A stretch of DNA of 64,000 nt from Comamonas sp. 26. GTDB taxonomy: Bacteria > Pseudomonadota > Gammaproteobacteria > Burkholderiales > Burkholderiaceae_C. A program made the translations under genes and the position numbers. Shown here piece after piece: positions 10,364 through 18,346 of the stretch (position 1 is its first letter; the number at the start of each line of letters is the position of its first letter). The notes below the pieces were generated by a model. That model worked only from the letters and a program-made list of their open reading frames with translations. It ran no database searches and was not told where the DNA came from. The DNA is taken from positions 1,922,001 to 1,986,000 of the forward strand of contig NZ_PEFL01000001.1 in NCBI RefSeq assembly GCF_002754475.1, written 5' to 3'.

Positions 10364-10514
10364 GGCACGACTCCTGATGAATGACGAAGAAATTGGCTTG
10401 CCGATCCAACGTGACACTGCGTATCCAGCAGACCAAGATGGCGGGAAGTCCTTCGTATTCAAATTGCCGGCTAAGGCTAGGTAGCCTCGTGCGATGTGTC
10501 AGTCCCCGTAGTCC

Positions 10515-10996
10515 AAACCCCGCTATCGCACCACCAACTGGAAGCAATACAACGCAGCGCTCAATGCGCGGGGCTCACCGACCATCTGGCTGGACAAAGG
10601 CATGGCTGGTTTGCAGCTGCCAGCGGCAAACGCGGGCACAGCCCGAAGTTCTCCGATGCGGCCATCCAGTACGGCCTGACCATCAAACCTCTTTGGATTG
10701 ACCTTGCGGCAGACCACATGCTTTGTTCTGACACTACTGGCGTTGTCTGGACTGCTGTGACCAGTTCCCGACTTCAGCACGTTGTGCAACCGCTAACGCA
10801 GTCTTACCGGTCCAGCTCCGCCGGCCTGCGCCTACTGGTCGACTCCACGGGCATCAAGTTCCTGGACGAAGCCGAGTGGAAGTGCAAAAAGCATGGGCCA
10901 GAGTGTCGCCGCCAAGTTGCCGAACTGCACATTCGAGCCGCCATCCCCAATCGGTTTACTGAACTGGGCTGCCCGCAGACGGTGGCTGTGGCCTAG
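10515..10996 (+). pseudogene. IS5-family transposase with internal deletion
   Basis: The start resembles IS5-family transposases (RYRTTNWKQYNAAL, then TIWLDKGMAG) and continues in shifted frames through SDAAIQ, YRSSSAGLRLLVDSTGIKFLDEAEWK and KKHGPECRRQ. It then jumps directly to the family's usual C-terminus (IPNRFTELGCPQTVAVA). The block that would carry the central and last catalytic acidic residues is missing. This is an internally deleted, non-functional copy whose right terminal repeat is still present at 11037-11050. A short piece of a similar transposase lies at 32231-32315. Confidence 0.75.
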
Positions 10997-12716
10997 CCGC
11001 GCCTGGGGTTGGGGAAATCTGGCCTGGGGCTGATATGTGCAACAACGCCCCAGTTATTGGGTCTTTTATAGGTAAGCTTGGGCTAACCCAGCTATAGCTT
11101 GGGTTGATAATGCTTCGAGATGGCTCGTAACTATTCCATCTTAATGCCATTAAATCCGACATGGTCCAAGCGAGCCAGTCAGATCTAAATGGTCTATCAT
11201 ATATATTTTTAGAAGCAACATCAGTTCCAGTCGATGTCCAAATTATTGTGGGTATTTTATAACCGGATGCAGTACTTGGACTGTGACCAACTTTATTTGT
11301 TTGATGTCCAACTTCTTGTCCGTGATCTGATACGTAAATAATGGACTTATAGTCATCTGCACTGGATGGGGAACTTCTTAATTTTTCAAAGACAGATGCA
11401 ACTACCCTGTCTTGATAAACAACAGCTGAATCGTAGTCATTTCTAAATTCCTGAACCCACATTGAACGTTCAGCCGCAGACATTATTCTTGATACTTCAT
11501 CATCGGTAAATATAGGCTGCTTTTCCGGGTATCGCAGACGATAATGAGGATGAGCACCCAGCATATGTAAAACAATCAATTTCCGAGGGTGTGAATCTTT
11601 AAGGGCATTCTCATATGATGGTAATAAAATCTCATCAAGTGAATTGCTAGATCTTCCTGGCTTATTATTTTCCATGGAAGCCACGTCGGCCATAGCTGCG
11701 TGCTTCTGCGTAATTGCAATATCGTCATGATTGCTTATCCACCAAGTCTTATATCCTGCTTCTTTCGCTAGAGCAATAATATTTAACTTCTTATCCGTTT
11801 CACCAGTTGTGAAGTTCATCATGCTATCGATGGCAGGAATAGTAGTTGCTTCCGTGGACCATGAATTACGAATAACTAGAAATCTATCACCTATGTCTTT
11901 CTGAAGCTTTTCAAGCATCGGTGTCGTATTCCTTGCGTAGCCATAAATTCCCATGTTATCTCGATTTATACTCTCGGAAATAACAAGAACCACGGTGGAT
12001 TTATCTTTCCTGGCAATTGAAGGACTCTCACTTTTCGCCGACCTTTGTGCCAAGGCGCGCTCTTTCCCATATGACGCCCAGCTATCTTTCGTAATCTTTA
12101 AGGATTCAGATAAATTAGACCAAAAAATCAGAGGATTAATTCTTCTCCAAGGTTTACTGATGTACGAAACGGCTGAGATTAGGATAATGATGGATAAAGC
12201 GATCAGCTCAATTTTAGAGATCTTTGTTTTTTTTCTGGATCCTTTTAGAGATAACCAAAGGGCAATTCCCGCTGAAATTATTAAAATAATACTGGATCCA
12301 CTGAAATCACGGATGTGTGTGGATATATAGCCTCCAATTTCCGATGTATTTGTGTTAGCAAGTGCACTTACCACCATCGTACTATCTGGCGCAGCAGCAT
12401 AAATTGAGATGAGATGCGCTCGGACGGCTGAGTCTAATAAAAATACAAGAACAAAACTCCAAACAAGAAATGCTCTAATTAGATTTAATCTAGAGTTATT
12501 GATTGGAATTAGTAACAATAATAGAGTCGGTATAAGTAGGACGCTTATCTGTAATATTTTTCTGCCTTCATATCCTAGAGATGCAAAAACAATTTGCATC
12601 ACAAGCAGAGAAATAATAGTTACCCATAGCTTATGGCGATCGGTAGTTTTTTGAAAAAACAAACCTATTCTTTGTCGGTGAAATTTAAGATTATCTTCGG
12701 ATGCCGGTGCGCTCAT
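10956..12716 (-). CDS. cptA: CptA-like phosphoethanolamine transferase
   Basis: The gene encodes an inner-membrane enzyme of about 586 residues that moves phosphoethanolamine from phosphatidylethanolamine to a lipopolysaccharide group. Five hydrophobic segments lie in the first 170 residues, followed by a periplasmic alkaline-phosphatase-fold domain with VVLVISESINRDNMGIYGYARNTTPML, STEATTIPAIDS (candidate nucleophile Thr), LHMLGAHPHY and YVSDHGQEVG (metal ligands). The C-terminal pattern YEPSRSIINPSY matches E. coli CptA, a core-heptose modifier, better than EptA. Start 12716 fits the promoter at 12775-12780; a longer frame to 12809 would cover the -10. The final 30 residues or so come from the IS patch (inside 11050), so the native C-terminus was replaced. 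The gene is AT-rich compared with its neighbours. Confidence 0.82.
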   Translation of the reverse strand: MSAPASEDNLKFHRQRIGLFFQKTTDRHKLWVTIISLLVMQIVFASLGYEGRKILQISVLLIPTLLLLLIPINNSRLNLIRAFLVWSFVLVFLLDSAVRAHLISIYAAAPDSTMVVSALANTNTSEIGGYISTHIRDFSGSSIILIISAGIALWLSLKGSRKKTKISKIELIALSIIILISAVSYISKPWRRINPLIFWSNLSESLKITKDSWASYGKERALAQRSAKSESPSIARKDKSTVVLVISESINRDNMGIYGYARNTTPMLEKLQKDIGDRFLVIRNSWSTEATTIPAIDSMMNFTTGETDKKLNIIALAKEAGYKTWWISNHDDIAITQKHAAMADVASMENNKPGRSSNSLDEILLPSYENALKDSHPRKLIVLHMLGAHPHYRLRYPEKQPIFTDDEVSRIMSAAERSMWVQEFRNDYDSAVVYQDRVVASVFEKLRSSPSSADDYKSIIYVSDHGQEVGHQTNKVGHSPSTASGYKIPTIIWTSTGTDVASKNIYDRPFRSDWLAWTMSDLMALRWNSYEPSRSIINPSYSWVSPSLPIKDPITGALLHISAPGQISPTPGAARPQPPSAGSPVQ

Positions 12717-12774
12717 AGAAATCCTATTAACCCTAATGGAAATATCGAAATTCGATTTGAAATAGGGGCACAGA

Positions 12775-12864
12775 ACTCTATGTGTGCAATACCGACAGAA
12801 ATCTGACATCCAGATTACATTTTAGTAATCAGGTTAATTTACGCTGTAGATTACAAAAGTATCA
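12775..12864 (-). promoter_or_regulatory. Two regulator boxes and -10 before cptA-like gene
   Basis: Read on the minus strand, TGATACTTTTGTAATC (12864-12849) is followed by TTACTAAAATGTAATC (12828-12813), a TGTCA half-site at +20 of the second box (12808-12804), and TAGAGT (12780-12775) 48 bp from the start of the second box. The same -10 hexamer, at the same distance, is found before czcC. The plus-strand view shows the palindrome GATTAC/GTAATC at 12813-12830. Confidence 0.65.
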
Positions 12865-12967
12865 TGTTGCAGACTATATTGCGTAACGTGCCTGTCTATA
12901 TATTTGATGTGTCTGGGTAAAAAAGCACTCAGACGTTCTTCAAGTAATTGATCAAGGAATCTTTATC

Positions 12968-13369
12968 ATGAAAACTAATCTCGCATTTCTGGCTTCAATC
13001 GTGCTGTCCTGCGCCACCGTTTCAATGTCTGCATCTGCAAATGAAAGTGGCGTCTTGGGTCCATCGGAAAGCGCGACTACAAAGTCCTTCGAAAGTACCA
13101 GCTCGACCACACGTACTGCAGACAGAACTTTTGGACGAGCAGGTGCTGAGTCTCAGGTCTCACGCGTTGTAGACACAACACGAAGCACTCAATATCTCAA
13201 TCTTGTATGTGGAGAGACGGTCGCGTTCACCAACGGCAAGGAACAGTTCATCTGGAAATTTGATGTGATGGGTCATAGGCCCGTCGACCTGTCAAAGATC
13301 GCACCTGCAGCGTTTGCAGGTAGCACGCTAAAGATCTACGTTGCGAAAAATGAGCTCGAGCGCCATTGA
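12968..13369 (+). CDS. czcE: CzcE-like periplasmic metal-binding protein
   Basis: This 133-residue exported protein has a signal peptide ending SMSASANE, a Ser/Thr-rich linker, and a C-terminal domain with STQYLNLVCGETVAF, KEQFIWKFDVMG and VDLSKIAPAAF. This fits the CzcE family, small periplasmic copper/zinc-binding proteins found with czc operons in Cupriavidus. AAGGA lies about 11 bases before the ATG. It converges with the cadR-type regulator and stands alone, away from czcCBA (23995-29830), so it may have been separated by rearrangement. The family call is from memory of the C-terminal motif. Confidence 0.75.
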   Translation: MKTNLAFLASIVLSCATVSMSASANESGVLGPSESATTKSFESTSSTTRTADRTFGRAGAESQVSRVVDTTRSTQYLNLVCGETVAFTNGKEQFIWKFDVMGHRPVDLSKIAPAAFAGSTLKIYVAKNELERH

Positions 13370-13448
13370 ATGCTCCTCTTGTTTACCACAATAGAAAGCG
13401 ATGAGCGCCTGCCGCATCCACTCGGTCAATTGGTCGGCGCATGGCTCC

Positions 13449-13895
13449 CTAGTGCGCGCCGTCGATATGGCGCTGGGGGCGAGTAGACGCGCTGCTTGTC
13501 GTGGAGCCTGTCTCCAGTCTTGAGAGAACGCCGCATTCAGAAAGCGCCTTTGGAGCGCTGCAGCTTGCACGAATGGTCTGGAGTTCAGTGAGGAGAGCAT
13601 TCAGTTCCTGAATGCGATGAGTGACATGTTCTATGTGTGTGTCCAAGAGTGCATTGACTTCCGCACAGTCCTTCGCAGATGACTCCCGTAGCGAGAGCAA
13701 AGAACGTACTTCATCAAGTGTCATATTCAGCGATCGGCAGCATCGAATGAAGGCAAGTTGGTCTATGTGGTCCGTCGAGTAAACACGGTAGTTGTTTTCA
13801 GCTGTAGCAGCCGAAGGCAGCAGTTTCTCGCGTTCATAAAAGTGAATGGTCTCAACCGCCGTACCAGCGACCTCAGCCAGTTCACCAATCTTCAT
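13449..13895 (-). CDS. cadR: MerR-family Cd/Pb(Zn) regulator, CadR/PbrR type
   Basis: The gene encodes a 148-residue activator/repressor with an N-terminal winged helix (MKIGELAEVAGTAVETIHFYEREKLLP), a long dimer helix, and three Cys in the positions used by the CadR/PbrR group: SAKDCAEVNALLDTH, SCSAPK and SECGVL. These bind Cd(II), Pb(II) or Zn(II). After the third Cys the tail (SRLETGSTTSSASTRPQRHIDGAH) is longer than usual and ends with His residues. It is divergent from the ATPase gene at 13973 with a MerR-type promoter between them, the usual arrangement for metal-induced control of the pump. It is related to but clearly different from PbrR at 39778. Confidence 0.9.
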   Translation of the reverse strand: MKIGELAEVAGTAVETIHFYEREKLLPSAATAENNYRVYSTDHIDQLAFIRCCRSLNMTLDEVRSLLSLRESSAKDCAEVNALLDTHIEHVTHRIQELNALLTELQTIRASCSAPKALSECGVLSRLETGSTTSSASTRPQRHIDGAH

Positions 13896-13914
13896 AGACC
13901 CGGTTCGAAATGAG

Positions 13915-13945
13915 TTGACTCTATACTAACTAAAAGGTTTTTAAT
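13915..13945 (+). promoter_or_regulatory. MerR-type promoter of the cadA gene
   Basis: TTGACT (13915-13920) and TTTAAT (13940-13945) are separated by 19 bp, the overlong spacing that MerR-family regulators correct. The spacer CTATACTAACTAAAAGGTT contains a partial dyad like known CadR/PbrR operators. The pbrA promoter (39714-39744) has the same -35, spacing and -10. Confidence 0.85.
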
Positions 13946-13972
13946 TGCCACATGGTCAACAGGAGATCGAGT

Positions 13973-16204
13973 ATGAAGCCCCCAAACATTGATGACAACA
14001 TGCTTAGTACCGCCACCACGGATTGCTGTAGCTCACACACCATCCCGAGCGTGGAGGCAACTCCGTTGGATCGAGGGCTAACGTACCGCATTCCAACGAT
14101 GGATTGCGCTGGCGAGGAAGCTGAGATACGTCGTGCACTTGAACCAATTGCAGGTATCCGGGGACTCAGATTCCAGCTCTCGCAGAGAACTCTCAAAATT
14201 GATGCGGACACTGATGCCCTTGCTGCCGCATTGTTGGCAATCACTGAAGCTGGCTTTGAGCCAAAGCTGATCTCATCGAACACTGCGGACTCAAGCCATG
14301 CGGCCGGCGACAGCCACGACAATGAGCTTGTGCGTGGCACAACTCCAAAGTTGGTCGCGGCGCTTGCTCTTGCTATCGCTGCGGAAGGTGTCGGCTACTT
14401 CGCGCCAGAAACCATGGCTTGGAAAGTCGCCGGCTTTGCAGTCGCCGCGATTGCGATTTGGCTTGCGGGCTTTGACGTCTATAAAAAAGGGTTTGGAGCA
14501 CTGCGTCGTGGCAAGCTGAACATCAATGCATTGATGACTGTTGCTGTGACTGGTGCGTTTGTCATCGGTCAATGGCCTGAAGCGGCGATGGTGATGGCGT
14601 TGTATGCCATCGCCGAGGCAATCGAGGCGAGGGCAGTCGATCGGGCCCGCAATGCCATTCAGGGGTTGCTTGCGATGGCTCCGGACCAAGCATCGGTTCG
14701 CCAAAGTGACGGTAGTTGGCTAACCGTCGCAGTTGCACAAATCGCAGTGGGCTCGACGCTGCGAGTCAAGCCAGGTGAGCGCGTTCCTATGGATGGAGTC
14801 GTTCAGGCAGGACAAACGAGCATCAACCAGGCCCCCGTAACTGGTGAAAGTATCCCCGTTGACAAGGCGGTGGGTGACCCGGTGTTTGCGGGCACCATCA
14901 ACGAGTCTGGAACTTTTGAGTTTGAAGTTACTGCATTGGCCTCCAACTCGACGTTGGCGAGGATTATTCATGCCGTTGAGCAAGCACAAGCGACTCGAGC
15001 ACCTACTCAGGGGTTCGTTGATCGATTTGCTGCAATTTACACACCTGCAATTTTCGTTATCGCCGTCGTCGTAGCATTGGTAGGCCCCTGGCTACTTGGC
15101 TGGACGTGGATGCAGGCCGTCTATAAGGCACTGGTTCTGCTAGTTATTGCTTGCCCCTGCGCACTCGTCATTTCCACACCAGTGACGATTGTGAGCGGCT
15201 TAGCGGCAGCAGCCCGCCGTGGTATTTTGATCAAAGGCGGTATCTATCTGGAAGAGGCGCGCAAGCTTAAGGCAATCGCGCTGGACAAGACCGGAACAAT
15301 TACTGAGGGCAAGCCGCGCCTTGTGGACTGGTCGCTGGTTGATGCCGCGAGCAGCCTTGATACCGCGGAGTCGGTGGCAGCAGCTCTCGCTGGCCACTCA
15401 GATCATCCTGTGTCGCGCGCCATCGCAGCGGGCCTGAAGCCTAACAACGCAGACATTCAGAACTTCACGGCACTTGCTGGACGAGGTGTGCAGGCCGAAC
15501 TGAGTGGAACAGTCTATGTACTAGGGAATCATCGCTTGATTGAGGAACGTGGCCAATGCTCCTCAGAGCTTGAAGCCACGCTCAAGCGGCATGAAGAATC
15601 CGGCCGTACTGTCACATTGCTTGCCGACCCGGAACGAGTCATCGCACTGTTTGCAGTTGCCGACACGATTAAGGGCTCCTCTCGTGAAGCTATATCTGAA
15701 TTGAAAGCGCTTGGTATCACCCCAGTCATGCTGACTGGAGATAACCAAGCCACCGCCTCTTCAGTAGCCAGTGAAGCTGGTATCGAGCAAGCACGAGGAA
15801 ACTTGTTGCCGGAGGACAAGCTAGCTGCCATCAAAACGCTCCAGGGCCAATATGGACTCACAGCAATGACGGGCGACGGTATCAATGATGCCCCAGCGCT
15901 GGCCCAAGCAGACGTCGGGGTTGCCATGGGTGCCGCCGGTACAGATACCGCTATGGAAGCAGCCGACGTCGTCGTGATGAATGATGACTTGCGAAGGATT
16001 GCTGAGACAGTGAAGCTGTCTCGATCCACCCATGCGATCCTTTGGCAAAACATCACTCTTGCTCTTGGCATCAAGGCCGTATTTCTAGTCTTGGCAGTGT
16101 TCGGGAATGCATCCATGTGGATGGCGGTATTCGCAGATATGGGGGCAAGTCTCCTAGTTGTAGTCAATGGGCTAAGGCTGCTTGGAAAAGTGCCCAAGTC
16201 CTGA
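13973..16204 (+). CDS. cadA: Cd/Zn/Pb-exporting P1B-type ATPase (CadA/ZntA)
   Basis: This is an inner-membrane ATP-driven exporter of soft divalent metals, 743 residues. One N-terminal metal-binding domain is present with TMDCAGEEAEIR in place of the usual CxxC (about residues 40-100), then eight predicted membrane helices. P-type motifs are in order: TGES, ACPCALVIST (metal-transfer CPC), DKTGTITEGK with the phosphorylated Asp, SDHPVSRAI, TGDNQATA and GDGINDAP. ATG 13973 is preferred over 13952 because AGGAG lies 7 bases before it. The divergent CadR-type regulator and MerR promoter indicate induction by Cd, Zn or Pb. It is shorter than PbrA at 36664, which has four N-terminal metal-binding domains. 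Confidence 0.93.
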   Translation: MKPPNIDDNMLSTATTDCCSSHTIPSVEATPLDRGLTYRIPTMDCAGEEAEIRRALEPIAGIRGLRFQLSQRTLKIDADTDALAAALLAITEAGFEPKLISSNTADSSHAAGDSHDNELVRGTTPKLVAALALAIAAEGVGYFAPETMAWKVAGFAVAAIAIWLAGFDVYKKGFGALRRGKLNINALMTVAVTGAFVIGQWPEAAMVMALYAIAEAIEARAVDRARNAIQGLLAMAPDQASVRQSDGSWLTVAVAQIAVGSTLRVKPGERVPMDGVVQAGQTSINQAPVTGESIPVDKAVGDPVFAGTINESGTFEFEVTALASNSTLARIIHAVEQAQATRAPTQGFVDRFAAIYTPAIFVIAVVVALVGPWLLGWTWMQAVYKALVLLVIACPCALVISTPVTIVSGLAAAARRGILIKGGIYLEEARKLKAIALDKTGTITEGKPRLVDWSLVDAASSLDTAESVAAALAGHSDHPVSRAIAAGLKPNNADIQNFTALAGRGVQAELSGTVYVLGNHRLIEERGQCSSELEATLKRHEESGRTVTLLADPERVIALFAVADTIKGSSREAISELKALGITPVMLTGDNQATASSVASEAGIEQARGNLLPEDKLAAIKTLQGQYGLTAMTGDGINDAPALAQADVGVAMGAAGTDTAMEAADVVVMNDDLRRIAETVKLSRSTHAILWQNITLALGIKAVFLVLAVFGNASMWMAVFADMGASLLVVVNGLRLLGKVPKS

Positions 16205-16253
16205 ATTCGACAGAGAGTTTTCGTGTGCACTAGCTTGAATTGTGAGGATAGTT

Positions 16254-16526
16254 ATGAGCTTTTTTGAACGCCTACTCGGAGGCCATCACCGATCTGGTGG
16301 CGATCATCATGGGAATGGTCATCATCAAAAACGGACACCCGCCTCCTACAACGATCCAGGAGTGTCCGGTGGGATCATTTGTCCTAACTGCCGAACTCAA
16401 AGCTCTCCCCAAGCACGGTTCTGTCAACAGTGCGGAAGCGGCCTAGCCCCCCAGGCCTGCAACGCATGCGGCGTGCAGATGGCGCTTGGATCGCGTTTTT
16501 GCTCAAACTGCGGAAAGTCTGCTTAG
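16254..16526 (+). CDS. Small double zinc-ribbon protein with His-rich N-terminus
   Basis: The protein of 90 residues starts MSFFERLLGGHHRSGGDHHGN with a His/Gly-rich segment, followed by two CxxC...CxxC zinc ribbons (ICPNC...FCQQCG and ACNACG...FCSNCG). ATG 16254 is preferred over the GTG at 16242 because GAGGAT lies 5 bases before it. It follows cadA by 49 bases on the same strand and may be cotranscribed. Zinc-ribbon proteins of this size often bind proteins or nucleic acid. A metal-sensing or metal-buffering role beside a Cd/Zn pump is plausible but not shown by the sequence. Confidence 0.75.
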   Translation: MSFFERLLGGHHRSGGDHHGNGHHQKRTPASYNDPGVSGGIICPNCRTQSSPQARFCQQCGSGLAPQACNACGVQMALGSRFCSNCGKSA

Positions 16527-16593
16527 AACTTAGGGAGAGCAGATGATCGGCTGGGTGATCTCTGTTCTCCTGAGATCTTAGATTACAAGAAGG

Positions 16594-16651
16594 TGTCAGA
16601 AATGTAATCTTCAGACCATGTAAATGGCTGAATAGTGTCAAAAATGTAATC
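16594..16651 (+). promoter_or_regulatory. Tandem regulator boxes before orphan flgB
   Basis: TGTCAGAAATGTAATC (16594-16609) and TGTCAAAAATGTAATC (16636-16651) differ at one base and start 42 bp apart, four helical turns. A further GATTACA lies at 16581. The second box is 58 bases before the flgB ATG. Unlike the other boxes of the window, no TANNNT element is found 47-48 bp downstream; TACCAT at 16673-16678 is a candidate -10. Confidence 0.6.
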
Positions 16652-16708
16652 TTGCTGAGAGGACAACTTCGCTACCATTGAAGCTTCGAAATTTACTAGA
16701 AAAATCCT

Positions 16709-17092
16709 ATGGATTCTCTTAGATTCGAGGATGCCGCTCTATATCTTAGAGTTAAGAGGATGGAAGTATTAGCAAGCAATATTGCGAATGCTGACACTCC
16801 TGGATACCAAGCGAAAGATATAGACTTCAAGGCTGCGCTTGAAGAGACGCAAAGGCAAATGCTGACAGTGCAGTCTACGAATAAGTCCCACCTTGGGAAC
16901 ATTGCTCCAACATCAATTGATCCTCAGATTGCATTTCGCCCTGTCTCTCAGAATGCAATGGATAGAAATACGGTTGATCTCGATCAAGAGAGGGCATCAT
17001 TTACAGCTAATGCTATTCGTACACAATTCGCTATGAATCAAGCTGTCGATGAATATGTAGAGATGGGGCAAATGCTGTCGAAATTAGTTTAA
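16709..17092 (+). CDS. flgB: Orphan FlgB-like flagellar rod protein
   Basis: The 127-residue protein shows FlgB features: an N-terminal Flg_bb_rod motif ending VLASNIANADTPGYQAKDIDF and a C-terminal helix (TQFAMNQAVDEYVEMGQMLSKLV). FlgB is the proximal rod subunit of the flagellar basal body. No other flagellar gene is nearby, whereas flgB normally starts the flgBCDEFG operon. The gene is AT-rich, has two metal-type regulator boxes upstream and its own strong terminator, so it is an independently controlled unit. Start ATG 16709 has no strong ribosome site. A function outside the flagellum is possible but unknown. Confidence 0.8.
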   Translation: MDSLRFEDAALYLRVKRMEVLASNIANADTPGYQAKDIDFKAALEETQRQMLTVQSTNKSHLGNIAPTSIDPQIAFRPVSQNAMDRNTVDLDQERASFTANAIRTQFAMNQAVDEYVEMGQMLSKLV

Positions 17093-17114
17093 TTTTATTT
17101 AGTTGGTCATTCAT

Positions 17115-17142
17115 AGAGCGCATTTATTTGCGCTCTTTTTTT
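17115..17142 (+). terminator. Rho-independent terminator after flgB
   Basis: GAGCGCA (17116-17122) pairs with TGCGCTC (17129-17135) and is followed by seven T. It separates flgB from the PAP2 gene, so the two are probably not one transcript unless readthrough occurs. Confidence 0.88.
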
Positions 17143-17240
17143 AATTCTGGTAGTAGAAGAATAAAATTCGCGACAAAGTAGTTGCCAACTATTTCGTTGG
17201 TTGAAATAATGAATATTTTCAAAAAGTGACAAGCTGGAAG

Positions 17241-17966
17241 ATGCCAAATAATATAAATAGAGAATTCTTTGTAAATCACTTACTGATTCCGATTACTTTC
17301 CTGGCGCTAATTTTTTATTATTTCATGTACCTGGGGGGGGATAATTTTTTTGCCACGAAAATATATGCCCTGCAGGGTTATGAATGGTCTTTGAATGATC
17401 ATTGGGTTACAAACAAATTGCTTCATAAGGGTGGAAAGCATCTGAGCACCATAGCAATCGTTGTGATCATTGCACTGTATATATTTGTACTTACCTCCAG
17501 AAATGAGCAGCGGAAAAAATGGCGATCTCCACTGCTTTACTTAATTTTATCCAGTTTGGTCAGTGTAATTTTAGTGAGTCTTCTTAAAGTGTTGACAAAT
17601 ATGGATTGCCCGTGGAATTTAAATCAATTTGGTGGCGATCGCCCCTTTATCGGTCTTTTCGAGCACAGGCCTCAAGAGATGGGGAGCGGAAAATGCTTTC
17701 CGGCAGGTCATGCGAGCGCTGGCTATGCCTGGGTTAGTCTATATTTCTTCTTTAAGATGATCATCCCTAAGTATCGATGGATAGGATTATTTTTCGGTAT
17801 CATGGCTGGATTGATATTCGGTATATCTCAACAATTGAGAGGAGCCCATTTTATTTCTCATGACATTGCCACAATTCTCATTTGTTGGCTGCTGGCTACT
17901 ATTTTATTTATATTGTTTTGCATCAAGAAATATTGCGTGAAAAATGGAAAACAACTCGGAAGCTAG
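17241..17966 (+). CDS. PAP2-family membrane phosphatase
   Basis: This protein of about 241 residues has six hydrophobic segments and the three PAP2 motifs: KVLTNMDCPWNL (weakened first motif), CFPAGHASAG (second, with catalytic His) and QQLRGAHFISHD (third, with nucleophile His and Asp). PAP2 enzymes remove phosphate from lipids such as phosphatidate, undecaprenyl pyrophosphate or lipid A. Start is ATG 17241 or GTG 17226; neither has a well-spaced ribosome site. The 3' end overlaps the apparent dgkA start by 23 bases. Lipid A 1-phosphatase or lipid recycling are both possible. A PAP2 gene beside phosphoethanolamine transferase genes is also known from mcr-1-pap2 units. Confidence 0.82.
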   Translation: MPNNINREFFVNHLLIPITFLALIFYYFMYLGGDNFFATKIYALQGYEWSLNDHWVTNKLLHKGGKHLSTIAIVVIIALYIFVLTSRNEQRKKWRSPLLYLILSSLVSVILVSLLKVLTNMDCPWNLNQFGGDRPFIGLFEHRPQEMGSGKCFPAGHASAGYAWVSLYFFFKMIIPKYRWIGLFFGIMAGLIFGISQQLRGAHFISHDIATILICWLLATILFILFCIKKYCVKNGKQLGS

Positions 17967-18346
17967 TATTTTTAATAATATTCAAAAAAAATAGGAAAGG
18001 ACTTTCTAGAATCTGGCATGCATCAAAATACTCATGGTCAGGCATAAAGGATGCGTGGCTAGAGCCTGCATTCCGCCTTGCGGTAATATTATTTGTGATT
18101 TCGCTTCCATTGGCTCAATTGATTGGGAGATCTATGATGGAAAAATTGCTCCTGATCTCTTGTATCTGGTTTTTGATGATAGTTGAGGTAATTAATTCTG
18201 CGATAGAGTCCGCAATAGATAGAGTAGGACTTCAATATCACGAACTTTCCGGGAAAGCCAAAGATTTGGGTAGTGCCTCCGTATTAATGACAATTATTTT
18301 TTGTCTGATAATTTGGTCTTCTCTAATTTTTAAAAATATTATTTAA
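17944..18346 (+). CDS. dgkA: Diacylglycerol kinase DgkA, frameshift at A8 run
   Basis: The C-terminal 120 residues closely match DgkA: RIWHASKYSWSGIKDAWLEPAFR, EVINSAIESAIDRVG and HELSGKAKDLGSASVLM, with three membrane helices. DgkA phosphorylates diacylglycerol to phosphatidate. A normal start, ATG GAA AAC AAC at 17944 overlapping the PAP2 gene, is in another frame and stops at once; the frames join if the A8 run at 17984-17991 had seven A. So the gene has a one-base frameshift, a slippage site, or an assembly error. A TTG at 17933 is an in-frame alternative start. Diacylglycerol is the by-product of phosphoethanolamine transferases, which fits the nearby eptA/cptA genes. Confidence 0.75.

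Larger units (their letters stand above)
9014..11050. mobile_element. Decayed IS patch bounded by 13-bp inverted ends
   Basis: GGCGTTGTTGCAC at 9014-9026 is exactly repeated in inverted orientation as GTGCAACAACGCC at 11037-11049. These look like IS5-family termini. Between them are a decayed IS110-family transposase (minus strand) and a shortened IS5-family transposase (plus strand). The likely history is an IS5-family element into which an IS110 element inserted, followed by decay. About 260 bases at 9027-9290 show no coding content. No convincing target duplication was found at the outer edges. Confidence 0.6.

Noticed and set aside
10496-10996. 166-codon frame as a possible gene
   Set aside because: It is a frame-mixed, internally deleted IS5-family transposase, not a functional protein.
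17326-17342. G8 run in the PAP2 gene as a fourth frameshift
   Set aside because: The PAP2 frame is continuous through the run and all three motifs lie in one frame.
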